The notes under the pieces were generated by a model. It did no database searches, was not told where the DNA came from, and saw only the letters and a program-made list of their open reading frames with translations. A stretch of 40,622 nucleotides of DNA from an uncultured Eubacteriales bacterium (lineage in GTDB: Bacteria > Bacillota_A > Clostridia > Christensenellales > Aristaeellaceae), in NCBI GenBank assembly GCA_944333375.1, contig CALVKX010000003.1, forward strand, positions 1-40,622. The letters are read 5' to 3'. Of the stretch, positions 30,444 through 38,414 are shown piece by piece (positions within the stretch are counted from its first letter, which is position 1; each line of letters starts with the position of its first letter). Made by a program: the position numbers and the translations under genes.

Positions 30444-31553
30444 ATGGCATATACGTTTTTGGCGACGGCGGCCTTCGGGCTGGAGGGCGTGGTCGCGGGC
30501 GAACTGAGACGGATGGGGCTTGCGGCCTCGGCCGAGAACGGCGGCGCGCGCTTTGAGGGCGAGCTGGCGGACGCCTTCCGGGCCAATCTGTGGCTGCGCA
30601 CGGCCGACCGCGTGCTCATGGTGCTCGCCGAGGGCGAGGCCCGCACCTTTGAGGAACTGTTTCAGCTTGTCAGGGCCATCCCCTGGGAGCGCTTTCTTGC
30701 GCCCGACGGAGCCATCCTCGTGAGCGGCAAATGCGTGCGCAGCCAGCTCATGAGCGTTCGGGACTGCCAGGCGGTGAGCAAGAAGGCCATCGTGGAGCGG
30801 CTGATGGCGCGGTTGGGCGCAAAACGCCTGCCCGAGACGGGCGCGCGCTTCCCCGTCGGGGTGGCCGTGGTGCGGGACCGGGCGCGCATCACGCTGGACA
30901 TGAGCGGCGAGGCGCTCAACCGGCGCGGCTACCGCACCTGGAACGGCGAGGCCCCGCTTCGCGAGACGCTGGCCGCCGCGCTGGTGGAGCTCAGCCCCTG
31001 GCGGCCCGGCTTGCCGCTCTACGATCCCTGCTGCGGCACGGGCACGCTGCTCATCGAGGCGGCGCTCCAGGCCATCGGCCAGGCCCCGGGGCTCAGACGC
31101 GCCTTCGCCTGCGAGCGCTATCCCTTCATGGACGGGGCGACCATGGCGGCCATCCGGCAGGAGGCGCAGGCGGCTTGCAGGCCGGACGCGCCGTTTTCCA
31201 TCGGCGGCGGGGACATCGACCCCGAGGCGCTGGAGCTATGTGGCCGCCACATCCGTCAGGCGGGGCTTGCGGGGCGGCTTGAGGTCCGCCGCCAGGACCT
31301 GCGCGAGCTTTCGCTTTCGGGGCCGCCGGGGGTGTTCCTGCTCAATCCGCCCTACGGCGAGCGCCTGAGCGACCGCGACGGCGCGCGCGCCCTCTACCGC
31401 GAGCTGGGGGCGCTGCTCAGGCGCCATCCCGGCTGGAAGCTGGGCGCCATCTCCGCCGATCCCGGCTTCGAGCGGGCCTTCGGACGGCGCGCCGACAGGA
31501 AGCGAAGGCTCTATAACGGCCGCCTGGAATGTGACTTCTTCCTCTATCTCTGA
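30444..31553 (+). CDS. THUMP-domain RNA (guanine-N2) methyltransferase, RlmL-N/YpsC type
   Basis: 369 residues. An N-terminal ferredoxin-like and THUMP region (1-150; FLATAAFGLEGVVAGELRRMG is the typical start) is followed by a Rossmann methyltransferase domain with YDPCCGTGTLLIEAAL (SAM site) and the amino-methyltransferase signature LLNPPYGERL. The family member RlmL makes m2G2445 in 23S rRNA; Firmicutes homologues such as YpsC are single-domain like this one. The exact target is inferred. Ribosome site is AGGAAAAAGGG. It stands between two parts of the nucleotide-sugar gene set with its own promoter. Confidence 0.92.
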   Translation: MAYTFLATAAFGLEGVVAGELRRMGLAASAENGGARFEGELADAFRANLWLRTADRVLMVLAEGEARTFEELFQLVRAIPWERFLAPDGAILVSGKCVRSQLMSVRDCQAVSKKAIVERLMARLGAKRLPETGARFPVGVAVVRDRARITLDMSGEALNRRGYRTWNGEAPLRETLAAALVELSPWRPGLPLYDPCCGTGTLLIEAALQAIGQAPGLRRAFACERYPFMDGATMAAIRQEAQAACRPDAPFSIGGGDIDPEALELCGRHIRQAGLAGRLEVRRQDLRELSLSGPPGVFLLNPPYGERLSDRDGARALYRELGALLRRHPGWKLGAISADPGFERAFGRRADRKRRLYNGRLECDFFLYL

Positions 31554-31565
31554 AACTGGCGGAGA

Positions 31566-31594
31566 TTGACTTTCCGGGCGCGGTGCAGTATCAT
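31566..31594 (+). promoter_or_regulatory. sigma-A promoter of the wbpA-like operon
   Basis: TTGACT (31566-31571), 17-base spacer, TATCAT (31589-31594); start near 31601. It begins 13 bases after the previous stop codon. Confidence 0.75.
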
Positions 31595-31613
31595 AGATCA
31601 TCAGGAAATGCGC

Positions 31614-31639
31614 GTTTTCGCGCCTTTCCGCATACAGGC
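31614..31639 (+). promoter_or_regulatory. leader hairpin of the wbpA-like operon
   Basis: GGAAA-T-GCGCG-TTTT-CGCGC-C-TTTCC: ten base pairs around one T-C mismatch with a TTTT loop. It lies between the predicted start and the ribosome site (AAGGAG, 31641-31646). No T-run follows. Confidence 0.5.
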
Positions 31640-31654
31640 AAGGAGATTGAGCGC

Positions 31655-32962
31655 ATGTCGGTTTTGAAGCAGAAGATCCTCGAACGCACCGTGACGCTGG
31701 GCGTGGTCGGACTGGGCTACGTCGGACTTCCGCTGGCGGTGGAAAAGGCGAAGGCCGGCTTTCATGTGATCGGCTTTGACGTGCAGGCCCACAAGGTGGA
31801 TCTGGTCAATCAGGGCCACAACTATATCGGCGACGTGGTGGACAGCGACCTTAAGAAAATCGTGGAGGAGGGCATGCTGCGCGCTACGACGGATTTTGCC
31901 TCCGTCGCCTCCTGCGACTGCGTGTGCATCGCCGTGCCAACGCCCCTGGACAGCCATCAGCAGCCGGATATCAGCTATGTGCGCTCCTCCGCGGAGAGCA
32001 TCATGCCGCACATGCACAGGGACATGCTGATCGTGCTGGAGTCCACCACCTACCCGGGGACCACGGAGGAGATGCTCCGCCCCATTTTGGAAAAAAGCGG
32101 GCTCAAGTGCGGCGTGGATTTCTTCCTTGCCTTCTCCCCCGAGCGCGTGGACCCGGGCAACGCGATCTACAAGACCAAAAACACGCCCAAGGTCGTGGGC
32201 GGCGTGACGCCCGAGTGCACCGACATCGCCGCCACGCTCTACGAGGCGGTGCTGGAGGCGCCCGTGCACCGGGTCAGCAGCCCGGCTGTGGCGGAGATGG
32301 AGAAGATTCTGGAAAATACCTACCGCAATGTCAACATCGGCCTCATCAACGAGCTGGCCATCCTCTGCAACCGCATGGGCATCAACATCTGGGAGGTCGT
32401 CGAGGCCGCCAAGTCCAAGCCTTACGGCTTTCAGGCCTTCTATCCCGGCCCTGGTCTGGGCGGGCACTGCATCCCGCTGGACCCCTATTACCTGAGCTGG
32501 AAGGCGCGGGAGTTCGGCTTCCATACCTCCATGATCGAAAGCAGCATGATTATTAACGACCGCATGCCCGAATACTGCGCCCAGCGCGCCATGGGGGCGC
32601 TCAACGAGCGCAGAAAGGCCATGAACGGGGCGAAGGTGCTGGTGCTGGGCGTGGCCTACAAGCAGGACATCGACGACTACCGCGAAAGCCCCGCGTTGCG
32701 CGTGATCGAAAGCCTGCGAAAGCTCGGCGCGCAGGTGAGCTTCTACGACCCCTATGTGGAGACATACCGCTATCAGGGCAGGGAGGAGCGCCGCATCCCC
32801 GCGCTGGACGAGGAGGCGCTGCGCGCCGCGGACCTGGTGGTGGTGACCACCGCCCACACCTGCGTGGACTACGATTTCGTGGCCGAGCATGCGGACCTGA
32901 TCTTTGACACGAAGAACGCGCTCAAGAACGTCCAAAAGCGCGACAACATCCGCGTCCTGTGA
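31655..32962 (+). CDS. UDP-N-acetylglucosamine 6-dehydrogenase (WbpA-like)
   Basis: 435 residues. UDP-sugar dehydrogenase: NAD site LGVVGLGYVGLPLAVEKAKAG, AVPTPLD, VLESTTYPGTT, SPERVDPGN, KILENTYRNVNIGLINE, and the catalytic Cys272 in PGPGLGGHCIPLDPYYL; a C-terminal UDP-binding domain carries LGVAYKQDIDDYRESP. It oxidises C6 of UDP-GlcNAc (or UDP-ManNAc) to a uronic acid. The context with WbpB-, WbpD- and WbpE-like genes favours UDP-GlcNAc. The ATG at 31655 follows AAGGAG by nine bases; longer frames reach back over the promoter. First gene of a four-gene operon. Confidence 0.93.
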   Translation: MSVLKQKILERTVTLGVVGLGYVGLPLAVEKAKAGFHVIGFDVQAHKVDLVNQGHNYIGDVVDSDLKKIVEEGMLRATTDFASVASCDCVCIAVPTPLDSHQQPDISYVRSSAESIMPHMHRDMLIVLESTTYPGTTEEMLRPILEKSGLKCGVDFFLAFSPERVDPGNAIYKTKNTPKVVGGVTPECTDIAATLYEAVLEAPVHRVSSPAVAEMEKILENTYRNVNIGLINELAILCNRMGINIWEVVEAAKSKPYGFQAFYPGPGLGGHCIPLDPYYLSWKAREFGFHTSMIESSMIINDRMPEYCAQRAMGALNERRKAMNGAKVLVLGVAYKQDIDDYRESPALRVIESLRKLGAQVSFYDPYVETYRYQGREERRIPALDEEALRAADLVVVTTAHTCVDYDFVAEHADLIFDTKNALKNVQKRDNIRVL

Positions 32963-32978
32963 GCCGGGGGGAGAGAGC

Positions 32979-34079
32979 ATGATCGAAAAGCTGCGCTATG
33001 CGCTCATCGGCTGCGGGCGAATCGCGCCCAACCACATCGCGGCATATCGAAACAACGCCGAGGATCTGGCGCTTTGCGCCGTGTGCGACCCGGTGCCCGA
33101 GCGCATGGAGGCCGTGCTCGCACCGCTTTCGGAGCGGGAGCGCGCGGGCGTGCGCCGCTATACGGACCATCGGGCGCTGCTTGAGGAGGAAAGGCCGCAG
33201 CTTTGCGCCGTGGCGACCGAAAGCGGGCTGCATGCGCAGGTCGGCCTGGATGTGCTGAGGGCGGGCGCGAACGTGATGATCGAAAAGCCGCTGGCGCTGT
33301 CGCTCGCCGACGCGCGGGCGCTGATTAACGAAGCGGACGCACGGGGCCTCAAGCTGTGCACCTGCCACCAGAACCGCTTCAACAAGTCCATCCAGAAGAT
33401 CCGTACCGCCGTGGAGGAAAACCGCTTCGGGCGCATGCTGCACGGCGCGGCGCATGTGCGCTGGAACCGCGGCCCCGACTACTACCGCCAGGCCCCCTGG
33501 CGCGGCACCTGGGCCATGGACGGAGGAGCGCTGATGAACCAGTGCATCCACAACATCGACCTGCTGCGCTGGATGATGGGCGACGAGGCGGTTGAGGTCA
33601 TGGCCTATACCGACAATCTCGCCCATCCCTACATCCAGGCGGAGGACCTGGGTCTTGCGATCGTGCGCTTTGCCGGCGGGGCTTATGGCGTGATCGAGGG
33701 GACCACGAGCGTCTATCCGCACAACCTCGAGGAGACGCTCTACCTCTTTGGCGAGAACGGCACCGTCAAGGCGGGCGGAAAGAGCGTCAACATCATCGAG
33801 GAGTGGGACTTCCGCGACGGCCGCGGCGATCCCGCCACCATCAAGATGCAGTTTGGCGAGAACCCGCCCAACGTCTATGGCTACGGACATACGCCCCTCT
33901 ACCGCGACATGATCGCCGCCGTCCGGGAGGACCGCGCACCCTATGTGGACGGCCGGGCGGGCATGCGCGCGCTGGAAATGGTGCTGGCCATCTATCTCTC
34001 CGCCGCGGAGCACAGGCCCGTAGCGCTGCCCCTTTCGGACTGCGCTACCACGGACTTCGAGGGGAGGTTTGGCCGGTGA
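32979..34079 (+). CDS. Gfo/Idh/MocA oxidoreductase (WbpB-like, UDP-GlcNAcA 3-dehydrogenase)
   Basis: 366 residues. N-terminal NAD-binding fold (ALIGCGRIAPNHIAAYR) with the family lysine in MIEKPLAL, then CTCHQNRFNKSIQKI and HNIDLLRWMMGD, as in WbpB/WlbA proteins, which oxidise C3 of UDP-GlcNAcA. In that pathway NADH is recycled with 2-oxoglutarate, and the 3-keto product goes straight to the WbpE aminotransferase. ATG at 32979 follows GGGGGGAGAGAG, 16 bases after the dehydrogenase gene. Its TGA overlaps the GTG of the acetyltransferase gene. Confidence 0.92.
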   Translation: MIEKLRYALIGCGRIAPNHIAAYRNNAEDLALCAVCDPVPERMEAVLAPLSERERAGVRRYTDHRALLEEERPQLCAVATESGLHAQVGLDVLRAGANVMIEKPLALSLADARALINEADARGLKLCTCHQNRFNKSIQKIRTAVEENRFGRMLHGAAHVRWNRGPDYYRQAPWRGTWAMDGGALMNQCIHNIDLLRWMMGDEAVEVMAYTDNLAHPYIQAEDLGLAIVRFAGGAYGVIEGTTSVYPHNLEETLYLFGENGTVKAGGKSVNIIEEWDFRDGRGDPATIKMQFGENPPNVYGYGHTPLYRDMIAAVREDRAPYVDGRAGMRALEMVLAIYLSAAEHRPVALPLSDCATTDFEGRFGR

Positions 34080-34639
34080 GCGCCTACATCCATCCCACCG
34101 CGGTGGTGGAGGAGGGCGCGGAGCTCGGCGAGGGCACGAAGGTATGGCACTTTTGCCACATCGAGGGCACCGCCAGGGTCGGCGCGGGCTGTTCCATCGG
34201 CCAGAACGGCTATGTGGGGCAGCATGTGACCATCGGCGACGGCTGCAAACTGCAAAACAACGTCAGCGTCTATGAGGGCGTCACGCTGGGCCGCGGGGTA
34301 TTCTGCGGCCCAAGCTGCGTGTTTACCAATGACCTCACGCCCCGCGCGCTCTTTCCCAAGGGGCGGTCGCGCTTTGTGCCCACGGTGGTGGAGGACGGCG
34401 CGAGCATCGGGGCCAACGCCACGGTGGTCTGCGGCCACCGCATCGGGCGCTGCGCCATGATCGGCGCGGGCGCGGTGGTGACCGGGGACGTGCCGCCGCA
34501 CGCGCTCATGCTGGGCGTGCCCGCGGTCAAGCGCGGCTTTGTGTGCACCTGCGGCGCGCTGCTTCGCGGCGAGCTGCGCTGCCCGGACTGCGGGCGGCGC
34601 TTCCTTCCCGACGGGGAGGGGCTGAGGGAGGTCGAATGA
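34076..34639 (+). CDS. hexapeptide-repeat N-acetyltransferase (WbpD-like) with C-terminal zinc ribbon
   Basis: 187 residues from GTG 34076 (GTGA overlap with the previous stop; GGGAGG upstream). Left-handed beta-helix hexapeptide repeats cover most of it (VVEEGAELGEGTKVWHF through SIGANATVVCGHRIGRCAMIGAGAVVTGDV), with GPSCVFTND typical of WbpD/WlbB, which acetylate the 3-amino group of UDP-GlcNAc(3NH2)A using acetyl-CoA. The last 35 residues carry CTCGALLRGELRCPDCGRRF, a four-cysteine zinc-ribbon-like tail that the Pseudomonas enzyme does not have as far as I recall. Four bases separate it from the aminotransferase gene. Confidence 0.9.
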   Translation: MSAYIHPTAVVEEGAELGEGTKVWHFCHIEGTARVGAGCSIGQNGYVGQHVTIGDGCKLQNNVSVYEGVTLGRGVFCGPSCVFTNDLTPRALFPKGRSRFVPTVVEDGASIGANATVVCGHRIGRCAMIGAGAVVTGDVPPHALMLGVPAVKRGFVCTCGALLRGELRCPDCGRRFLPDGEGLREVE

Positions 34640-34642
34640 CGG

Positions 34643-35773
34643 ATGGAGTTTCATGATCTGGGCGCGCAGTACCGCGCGCTGAAAAGCGAGATCGACGCCG
34701 GAATCGCCGCGGTCCTGGAAAAGGGCCATTTCATTCTGGGCGAGCAGGTGAGCGAGCTGGAGGCCGCGCTTGCCAAGGACGTGGGGCGGCCCCATTGCGT
34801 CACTTGCGCAAACGGCACCGACGCGCTGGTGCTGACGCTGATGCTCTGGGGCGTGGGAGCGGGCGACGCGGTGTTCGCGCCGGATTTCACCTACTTCGCC
34901 TCCGCGGGCTGCGCCACGACGGTGGGCGCGGAGATGATCCCCGTGGACATCCGCCTGGATACGTTCAACATGGACCCGGATGCGCTGGAGGCGGCCGTCC
35001 GGCGCGTGGAGGCCGAGGGGCGGCTGCGCCCGGCGGCGGTGGTGGCGGTGGACCTGTTTGGCCTGCCGGCGGACTACCCGCGCATTGAGGCCATCGCCGC
35101 CCGGCACGGCATGCGGGTGCTGGAGGACGCGGCGCAGGGCTACGGCGGCCGCATCGGGGAGACGAACGCCTGCGCCTTTGGCGACGCGGCCATCACGTCC
35201 TTTTTCCCGGCCAAGCCGCTGGGCTGCTACGGCGACGGCGGCGCGATCTTCGTGGACACCCCGGAGGAGGACGCGCTTCTGCGCTCCCTGCGGGCCAACG
35301 GCAGGGGCGTTTCGGACAAGTACGACAACCAGCGCATCGGCATGAACAGCCGGCTGGACACCTTGCAGGCGGCGGTGCTCCTGCCCAAGCTCAGGGCGCT
35401 GAGGGAGCGGGAGCTCGGGGCGCTTGACGCCGCAGCCGCTCAATACGCCCGTGCGCTGGAGGGCTGCGTGGACCTGCCTTCGGTCCCGCAGGGCTATGGG
35501 AGCAGCTGGGCGCAGTACACCGTGCTTTTTGGCAACCGCGCCCAGCGCGACGGGGCGCAGCGCTTCCTCAGGGAGCGGGGCATCCCCAGCATGATCTACT
35601 ACCCCCGCGGCATCCATCAGCAGACGGCCTACGCTAAGAGAAATTTCTCGGACACGGATTATCCAAACACCTTCGAGGCCTGCGCCCGCGTCCTCTCCCT
35701 GCCCATGCACCCCTATCTGAGCGACGAGGACATCGCCCGCGTGGTCGGGGCGGTCAGGGAGTATCTGGACTGA
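34643..35773 (+). CDS. DegT/DnrJ/EryC1/StrS aminotransferase (WbpE-like)
   Basis: 376 residues. PLP site: CANGTDALVLTL, VLEDAAQGYGG and SFFPAKPLGCYGDGG with the Schiff-base lysine at 191. This SFFPxKxLGxYGDGGA form is typical of WbpE/WlbC enzymes, which aminate the C3-keto group of UDP-GlcNAcA with glutamate, and differs from the FHATK form of the other aminotransferase in this window (2710-3819). Operon position after WbpA-, B- and D-like genes supports the assignment. It ends nine bases from the convergent membrane-protein gene with no terminator visible. Confidence 0.93.
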   Translation: MEFHDLGAQYRALKSEIDAGIAAVLEKGHFILGEQVSELEAALAKDVGRPHCVTCANGTDALVLTLMLWGVGAGDAVFAPDFTYFASAGCATTVGAEMIPVDIRLDTFNMDPDALEAAVRRVEAEGRLRPAAVVAVDLFGLPADYPRIEAIAARHGMRVLEDAAQGYGGRIGETNACAFGDAAITSFFPAKPLGCYGDGGAIFVDTPEEDALLRSLRANGRGVSDKYDNQRIGMNSRLDTLQAAVLLPKLRALRERELGALDAAAAQYARALEGCVDLPSVPQGYGSSWAQYTVLFGNRAQRDGAQRFLRERGIPSMIYYPRGIHQQTAYAKRNFSDTDYPNTFEACARVLSLPMHPYLSDEDIARVVGAVREYLD

Positions 35774-35782
35774 GGGCGCGGA

Positions 35783-37669
35783 TCAGAGGCCGTTCTCGAG
35801 CAGATAACGCTCCAGCACGCCTTCAAACATCTCCGGGAAATGACGGTTCTCCTCCTCCAGATAGGGAAGGTAGTGCAGCACCTCGTCCCGGCTGGCGGGC
35901 AGCAGACGGCGGTAAGCGGTAAAGACATAGTCGTTGCCCATGTCGAAAGTACATTCCGCTACAAAGGCCCCCTGATCCAGATAGTCAAGGAAGGCGTCGT
36001 TGATCTTTCCCGCGTGGCCGTTTGGACAGAACGGCTCGCAGGTCAGCACGTATTTGGCTTCAAGAAGCTCCGTGGGGAAGCTGTGGGTGCCGAGCACCGC
36101 CGAACCATAGGCCAGCTTTCCGCGCGTTTCCACGTCGGGAAGCAGGGCGTTGCGAAACACGTCGGGATTGTAGGGCGATCCGTGGGGAATCATGTAGGCG
36201 ATCTCGCCGTGATTGACGTTATCAGCGATCCAATGGGCCAATGCCTCCACCTGAGGGATGTCGTCGCGGTCGGGAGTGGGAAGCGAGCAGCGAGCCAGCC
36301 ACGGCTTGTCCAGGCTATAGCCGGAAAGGGCGTTAAAACCGAGTTGGACCGTCAGCAGGAGCGCGGCCAAGGCCGCCCCGGCGCGCCTGAGCGCCGAGGG
36401 GCGCAGGCTGGCAATGGCTGCACCCGCAAGAACAGCAAAGAGAAAATAGCTGGGCACAAGCAGCAGGCTCTGATGCGCGCCCATGTTCTGTACCCGGGTG
36501 AAAAGAAGCAGGCTGAGCAGGAACGTGCAGGCGCTGGCAAACGTCAGCCCCCTGCTTTTTTTGTTTGCAATTCCCCAGGCAAGTCCAACCGAAAAGATAA
36601 AGCAGGTGAGCCAGCCCAGCCATGAAGCCTGGCTTTTTAACTCCGGGACAAACCCTCCGGAGGAATAGGCGGCATAGTACAGCGCGTAGTCATAGCTTAC
36701 GATGGCTTGAAGCATGGGCCACAGCGCAAGCACAATCAACCCCATGGACGGCAGGAGAAAGCCCAGGGCATTGCGCAGAGTCTTGAGACAACGGCGCCGG
36801 TCGTGGCTGCGGATAAGCCGCGCTGCCCAGGCCACGGCGTAGCACGCGGTATAGGCCACCAGCCAGTAAGCATACCAGCGCCTGCAGACGATCAGGAGAT
36901 AAACCGACGCCAGCAAAAGAAACCAGCGGGACCACTGGACGCGCTCGAACCAGTAGCCAGCGGTGAGCAGGAAAATCATGATGACGAAGATAAGGCCGAT
37001 GTTATCGGGCTGTCCGTAGGAGAGCGCCCGGTAAACAAGCGGCATGGACACGCAGCCAAAGAAACCAAGCCCATAGGCTAGGCGGCTTCGTTTTATGGCA
37101 AGCAAGGAAACGGTTTTGCTCGCAAGTGCCGCAATCGCGGTAAACAGCGGGGGAAGAATGACCGCGCAGCAGGACAGGGTATACCAGTCGCCCGTCTTTG
37201 GAGTGAAGACATAGGGCAGCTCGACAAAAAGGCAGATATAGTTGGTATAGTCGTAGCTGGCCCCATATGCGCCAAGAACAAAGATGTTCTTCAGCCCCGA
37301 CAGGAGCCCCATGCCAAAAAAGTTGTCGTAGGCGATCTGCTTTTGATAGTAGTGACCGTAGTCAAAGTAATAGATGAATTGCCTGCGATGGATCTCCAGC
37401 GTAAAGTACAGCAGCGACAGAAGCACAGCCACGGCGATCCCCGCGATCTGCCAGCGCGTAAGGCGGACGCCGCTTACGCGCATGGCGCCAAGCAGCCCTC
37501 CCCACAAAAGCACATAGGACACAAAACCGACGAGAATACCCCATACGGGAAGCTGGCCCAGGGCGGGACGGCCGGAGGCAAACCAGAACAGCACACACAA
37601 AAACGACAGGGCTACAGCCAAAAAAACCGTCAGAAGCAACGCGTGGCGCTTAAATGACCAGGAAGACAT
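35783..37669 (-). CDS. large GT-C-like polytopic membrane protein
   Basis: 628 residues with about 12 hydrophobic segments in the first 450 and a soluble C-terminal domain of about 180. After the third segment, RRQFIYYFDYGHYYQKQIAYDN sits in the first loop with an acidic residue, as in GT-C glycosyltransferases; VYRALSYGQPDNIGLIF and VCRRWYAYWLVAY are further conserved-looking membrane edges. Family assignment rests on this layout, not on a known signature. Donor and acceptor are unknown; it would work outside on lipid-linked sugars. RBS AAGGAGG is 13 bases before the ATG, longer than usual. Base composition is slightly more AT-rich than its neighbours. Confidence 0.68.
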   Translation of the reverse strand: MSSWSFKRHALLLTVFLAVALSFLCVLFWFASGRPALGQLPVWGILVGFVSYVLLWGGLLGAMRVSGVRLTRWQIAGIAVAVLLSLLYFTLEIHRRQFIYYFDYGHYYQKQIAYDNFFGMGLLSGLKNIFVLGAYGASYDYTNYICLFVELPYVFTPKTGDWYTLSCCAVILPPLFTAIAALASKTVSLLAIKRSRLAYGLGFFGCVSMPLVYRALSYGQPDNIGLIFVIMIFLLTAGYWFERVQWSRWFLLLASVYLLIVCRRWYAYWLVAYTACYAVAWAARLIRSHDRRRCLKTLRNALGFLLPSMGLIVLALWPMLQAIVSYDYALYYAAYSSGGFVPELKSQASWLGWLTCFIFSVGLAWGIANKKSRGLTFASACTFLLSLLLFTRVQNMGAHQSLLLVPSYFLFAVLAGAAIASLRPSALRRAGAALAALLLTVQLGFNALSGYSLDKPWLARCSLPTPDRDDIPQVEALAHWIADNVNHGEIAYMIPHGSPYNPDVFRNALLPDVETRGKLAYGSAVLGTHSFPTELLEAKYVLTCEPFCPNGHAGKINDAFLDYLDQGAFVAECTFDMGNDYVFTAYRRLLPASRDEVLHYLPYLEEENRHFPEMFEGVLERYLLENGL

Positions 37670-37713
37670 GGGGGGAGTTGCGCCTCCTTATTTAAGGGAA
37701 AAATGTTATCCTA

Positions 37714-37742
37714 ATAATAGCATATTGAAAACGAAATGACCA
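37714..37742 (-). promoter_or_regulatory. promoter of the gene ending at 35783
   Basis: Minus strand: TGGTCA (37737-37742), 17-base spacer, extended -10 TGC-TATTAT (37714-37722). Divergent from the acetyltransferase promoter about 40 bases away. Confidence 0.6.
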
Positions 37743-37752
37743 GCGTGACCTT

Positions 37753-37780
37753 TTGCTGGCTTGGCCGCCTATGCTATAAT
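37753..37780 (+). promoter_or_regulatory. promoter of the GNAT acetyltransferase gene
   Basis: Extended -10 TGC-TATAAT (37772-37780) with a weak -35 TTGCTG (37753-37758) at 16 bases. Confidence 0.65.
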
Positions 37781-37810
37781 GATGGAAAACCGGCCGGGGA
37801 GGCGAAGAGG

Positions 37811-38311
37811 ATGGCGACGGTGCGGGCGCTGTGCGCCCAGGACGATTTTGACGAGGTGGGCGAGGTCTATGTGGAGAGCTGGAAAGCGTCTTACCGGGAT
37901 CTGCTTCCTCAGGCGTTTTTGGAAAAGCTGACACATGACCGCTGGAGCGGGATGCTCAGGGCGGACCCTTCCGCGTCTCTGGCGGTGTTTGAGGAAGGCC
38001 GCGCAGTGGGAACGGCGATGATCGGCTATGCGCGCGAGGCGGACCGGGAGGGCTTTGGCGAGATCATAAGCCTCTACCTGCGCCCGGAGGCCATGGGGCG
38101 CGGCTACGGGCGCAGGCTGCTGGAAGCCGCGCTGGAGCGGCTGCGCGGGGACGGCTGCGAGGGCGCCTGCCTTTGGGTGCTGGCCGGCAACGCGCGGGCG
38201 CGCGGGTTTTATCGGCACATGGGCTTTGAGGCGTCGGGGCGCTCGCAGACGGAGCTGTTCGGGAGCATGGAGGCGGAGCTGGTGGAGATGGTGCTGCGCT
38301 GGCAGGACTGA
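37811..38311 (+). CDS. GNAT family N-acetyltransferase
   Basis: 166 residues. The acetyl-CoA site is IISLYLRPEAMGRGYGRRLLEAAL (R-G-x-G-R/L), followed by LWVLAGNARARGFYRHMGFE, typical of RimI-like and small-molecule acetyltransferases. Beginning MATVRALCAQDDFDEV, then VYVESWKASYRDLLP, a YESWRxAYRG-like block often seen in Firmicutes GNATs. Substrate unknown. Start chosen at the ATG after GGGGAGGCGAAGAGG. Own promoter; no terminator visible before the next gene. Confidence 0.9.
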   Translation: MATVRALCAQDDFDEVGEVYVESWKASYRDLLPQAFLEKLTHDRWSGMLRADPSASLAVFEEGRAVGTAMIGYAREADREGFGEIISLYLRPEAMGRGYGRRLLEAALERLRGDGCEGACLWVLAGNARARGFYRHMGFEASGRSQTELFGSMEAELVEMVLRWQD

Positions 38312-38327
38312 AATTTTGCCAAAAAGG

Positions 38328-38356
38328 TTTTCAAAGACTGGGCGATCAGGTATAAT
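38328..38356 (+). promoter_or_regulatory. promoter of the solute-binding protein gene
   Basis: TTTTCA (38328-38333), 17-base spacer, perfect TATAAT (38351-38356). Confidence 0.7.
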
Positions 38357-38414
38357 GAAGGGGATGAAGCGCGGCTTTCACGCGCGAACGCACCACAATC
38401 GGAGGAAGTTCGAT

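Noticed and set aside
31601..32980. 459-codon open frame antisense to the wbpA-like gene
   Set aside because: Complete overlap with a conserved dehydrogenase; no start signal.
35774..35782. Terminator between the wbpE-like gene and the convergent membrane-protein gene
   Set aside because: Only nine bases separate the two stops and no hairpin with a T-run is visible on either strand near them.
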